Assembly (NCBI GenBank): GCA_002688155.1
Contig: NZCH01000099.1
Coordinates: 1-22,186, forward strand
Source of the DNA: Phycisphaerae bacterium
Lineage (GTDB): Bacteria > Planctomycetota > Phycisphaerae > Phycisphaerales > Phycisphaeraceae
Reading direction: 5' to 3'
Length of the DNA stretch: 22,186 nt
The number at the start of each line of letters is the position of its first letter. Positions within the stretch are counted from its first letter, which is position 1. Below are positions 21,561 to 22,186 of this stretch, piece by piece. The notes beneath the pieces were generated by a model. That model was not told where the DNA came from and ran no database searches. It saw only the letters and a program-made list of their open reading frames with translations. The translations under genes and the position numbers were made by a program.

Positions 21561-22186
21561 ATGTCATTAGTCCCCTACGTGATTGAAATGACCGGCCGCG
21601 GTGAGCGGATGTACGACATTTACTCACGGCTGCTCAAGGATCGCATCATTTTCCTCGGTGGCCCGGTCACGGACGACTCAGCCAACATCGTCGTCGCACA
21701 GCTACTGTTCCTGTCAAACGAAAACCCCGACGCGGATGTGCACTTTTACGTCAACTCGCCCGGCGGATCGGTCAGTGCCGGGCTTGGCGTGTACGACACC
21801 ATGCAGTTCGTGCGTTGCGACGTGCAGACCTACTGCATCGGTGTGGCTGCGTCGATGGGCGCGGTGCTGCTGATGGCCGGGTCCGAGGGCAAACGGCACA
21901 TCCTGCCCAATGGGCGCATTTTGCTGCACCAGCCGCTGATGGGCGGCGTCGTCACCGGGCCGGCGACCGACCTTGGTATCCAGGCGCAGGAAATGATCCG
22001 CACACGTGAACGGCTCTACAAAATCATGGCCAAACACACGGGCCAGGAGCCCGCCGCCATCGAACGTGACTGCGAACGCGACAAATGGCTTGACGCCGAA
22101 GAGTCCGTCGCCTACGGCTGCGCCGACCGCGTCCTCCAGCACGTGCCCGACTCCATGGCTCAGATTCATGAGAGTGAAGAGGAAGA
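21561..22186 (+). CDS. clpP: ATP-dependent Clp protease proteolytic subunit, 3' end missing
   Basis: Serine peptidase that forms a double heptameric ring and degrades proteins fed by ClpX or ClpA/C. The frame runs from the ATG at 21561 to the window edge, 208 residues, nearly complete. Motifs: ERMYDIYSRLLKDRIIFLGG (15-34), VNSPGGSVSAGLGVYDTM (64-81), catalytic Ser98 in GVAASMGAVLL, and His123 in LPNGRILLHQPL. An Asp in the segment IERDCERDKWLDAEESVAYG (about 167-186) completes the triad. The usual GQAASMGA is GVAASMGA here. The ribosome site is GGAAGG about 11 bases upstream. The C-terminus is acidic (ESEEE). A clpX gene would commonly follow, beyond the window. Confidence 0.96.
   Translation, partial: MSLVPYVIEMTGRGERMYDIYSRLLKDRIIFLGGPVTDDSANIVVAQLLFLSNENPDADVHFYVNSPGGSVSAGLGVYDTMQFVRCDVQTYCIGVAASMGAVLLMAGSEGKRHILPNGRILLHQPLMGGVVTGPATDLGIQAQEMIRTRERLYKIMAKHTGQEPAAIERDCERDKWLDAEESVAYGCADRVLQHVPDSMAQIHESEEE

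Noticed and set aside
1..22186. CRISPR array, phage or transposon, restriction or toxin system
   Set aside because: No regularly spaced direct repeats, integrase, transposase, capsid, nuclease or toxin/antitoxin motifs were found; the repeats seen are short and intergenic.

Overview
The window is a dense, GC-rich bacterial chromosome segment with no tRNA, rRNA, phage, transposase or CRISPR array. It most probably comes from a planctomycete-type bacterium, likely class Phycisphaerae. That is an inference from lineage-typical proteins: a CGYNLRG/CPECG zinc-ribbon membrane protein (now a pseudogene), a single-span protein with a pseudopilin (DUF1559-like) C-terminus paired with an ECF sigma factor, a PGLGH membrane protein resembling DUF6677, and a conserved ERRRGPGRRRSDF protein. 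It has not been tested by any search.

Layout. Bases 1-4533 (minus strand) hold a tightly packed, translationally coupled Mrp/Mnh cation/proton antiporter operon, mnhA-B-C-D, with mnhD cut by the left edge. A gap of about 400 bp separates it from the divergent nitrogen pair amt-glnK (4938-6683). Bases 6795-8784 (minus) form an overlapping operon of a small membrane protein, trpD (tryptophan synthesis) and tsaB (tRNA t6A modification), preceded by a PGLGH membrane protein. Bases 9592-14069 (plus) hold an extremely acidic small protein, a conserved planctomycete-type protein, a Nudix hydrolase, a DUF1015 protein, and an ECF sigma factor with a probable membrane-bound regulator. Bases 14080-15453 are a decaying region: a VOC/glyoxalase remnant, an intact membrane protein, and a zinc-ribbon pseudogene with several in-frame stops. 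Bases 15454-17927 (minus) encode the two-step carboxyspermidine pathway (dehydrogenase, then nspC). A MOSC-domain gene (18023-18472, plus) ends at a clear intrinsic terminator that overlaps the stop codon of a convergent gmhA-like gene. Bases 19205-21433 (minus) carry DUF420, SCO1/SenC and an ABC-2 permease, which looks like part of a cytochrome oxidase assembly cluster. clpP starts at 21561 and runs off the right edge.

How it works together. Most genes are housekeeping or central physiology: ion homeostasis, ammonium uptake, tryptophan, t6A, spermidine, oxidase copper insertion and proteolysis. The more unusual signals are regulatory or evolutionary. Three unrelated plus-strand genes each have a -10-like hexamer exactly six bases before the ATG, which suggests leaderless transcription. 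An ECF sigma factor is paired with a hybrid anti-sigma-like/pseudopilin protein. A PII protein lacks the uridylylated tyrosine. AT-rich 'ATCGG/CGATT' repeats lie between genes. I did not find a clearly new defence or mobile system; the best candidates for novelty are the sigma/pseudopilin pair and the acidic-protein pair.
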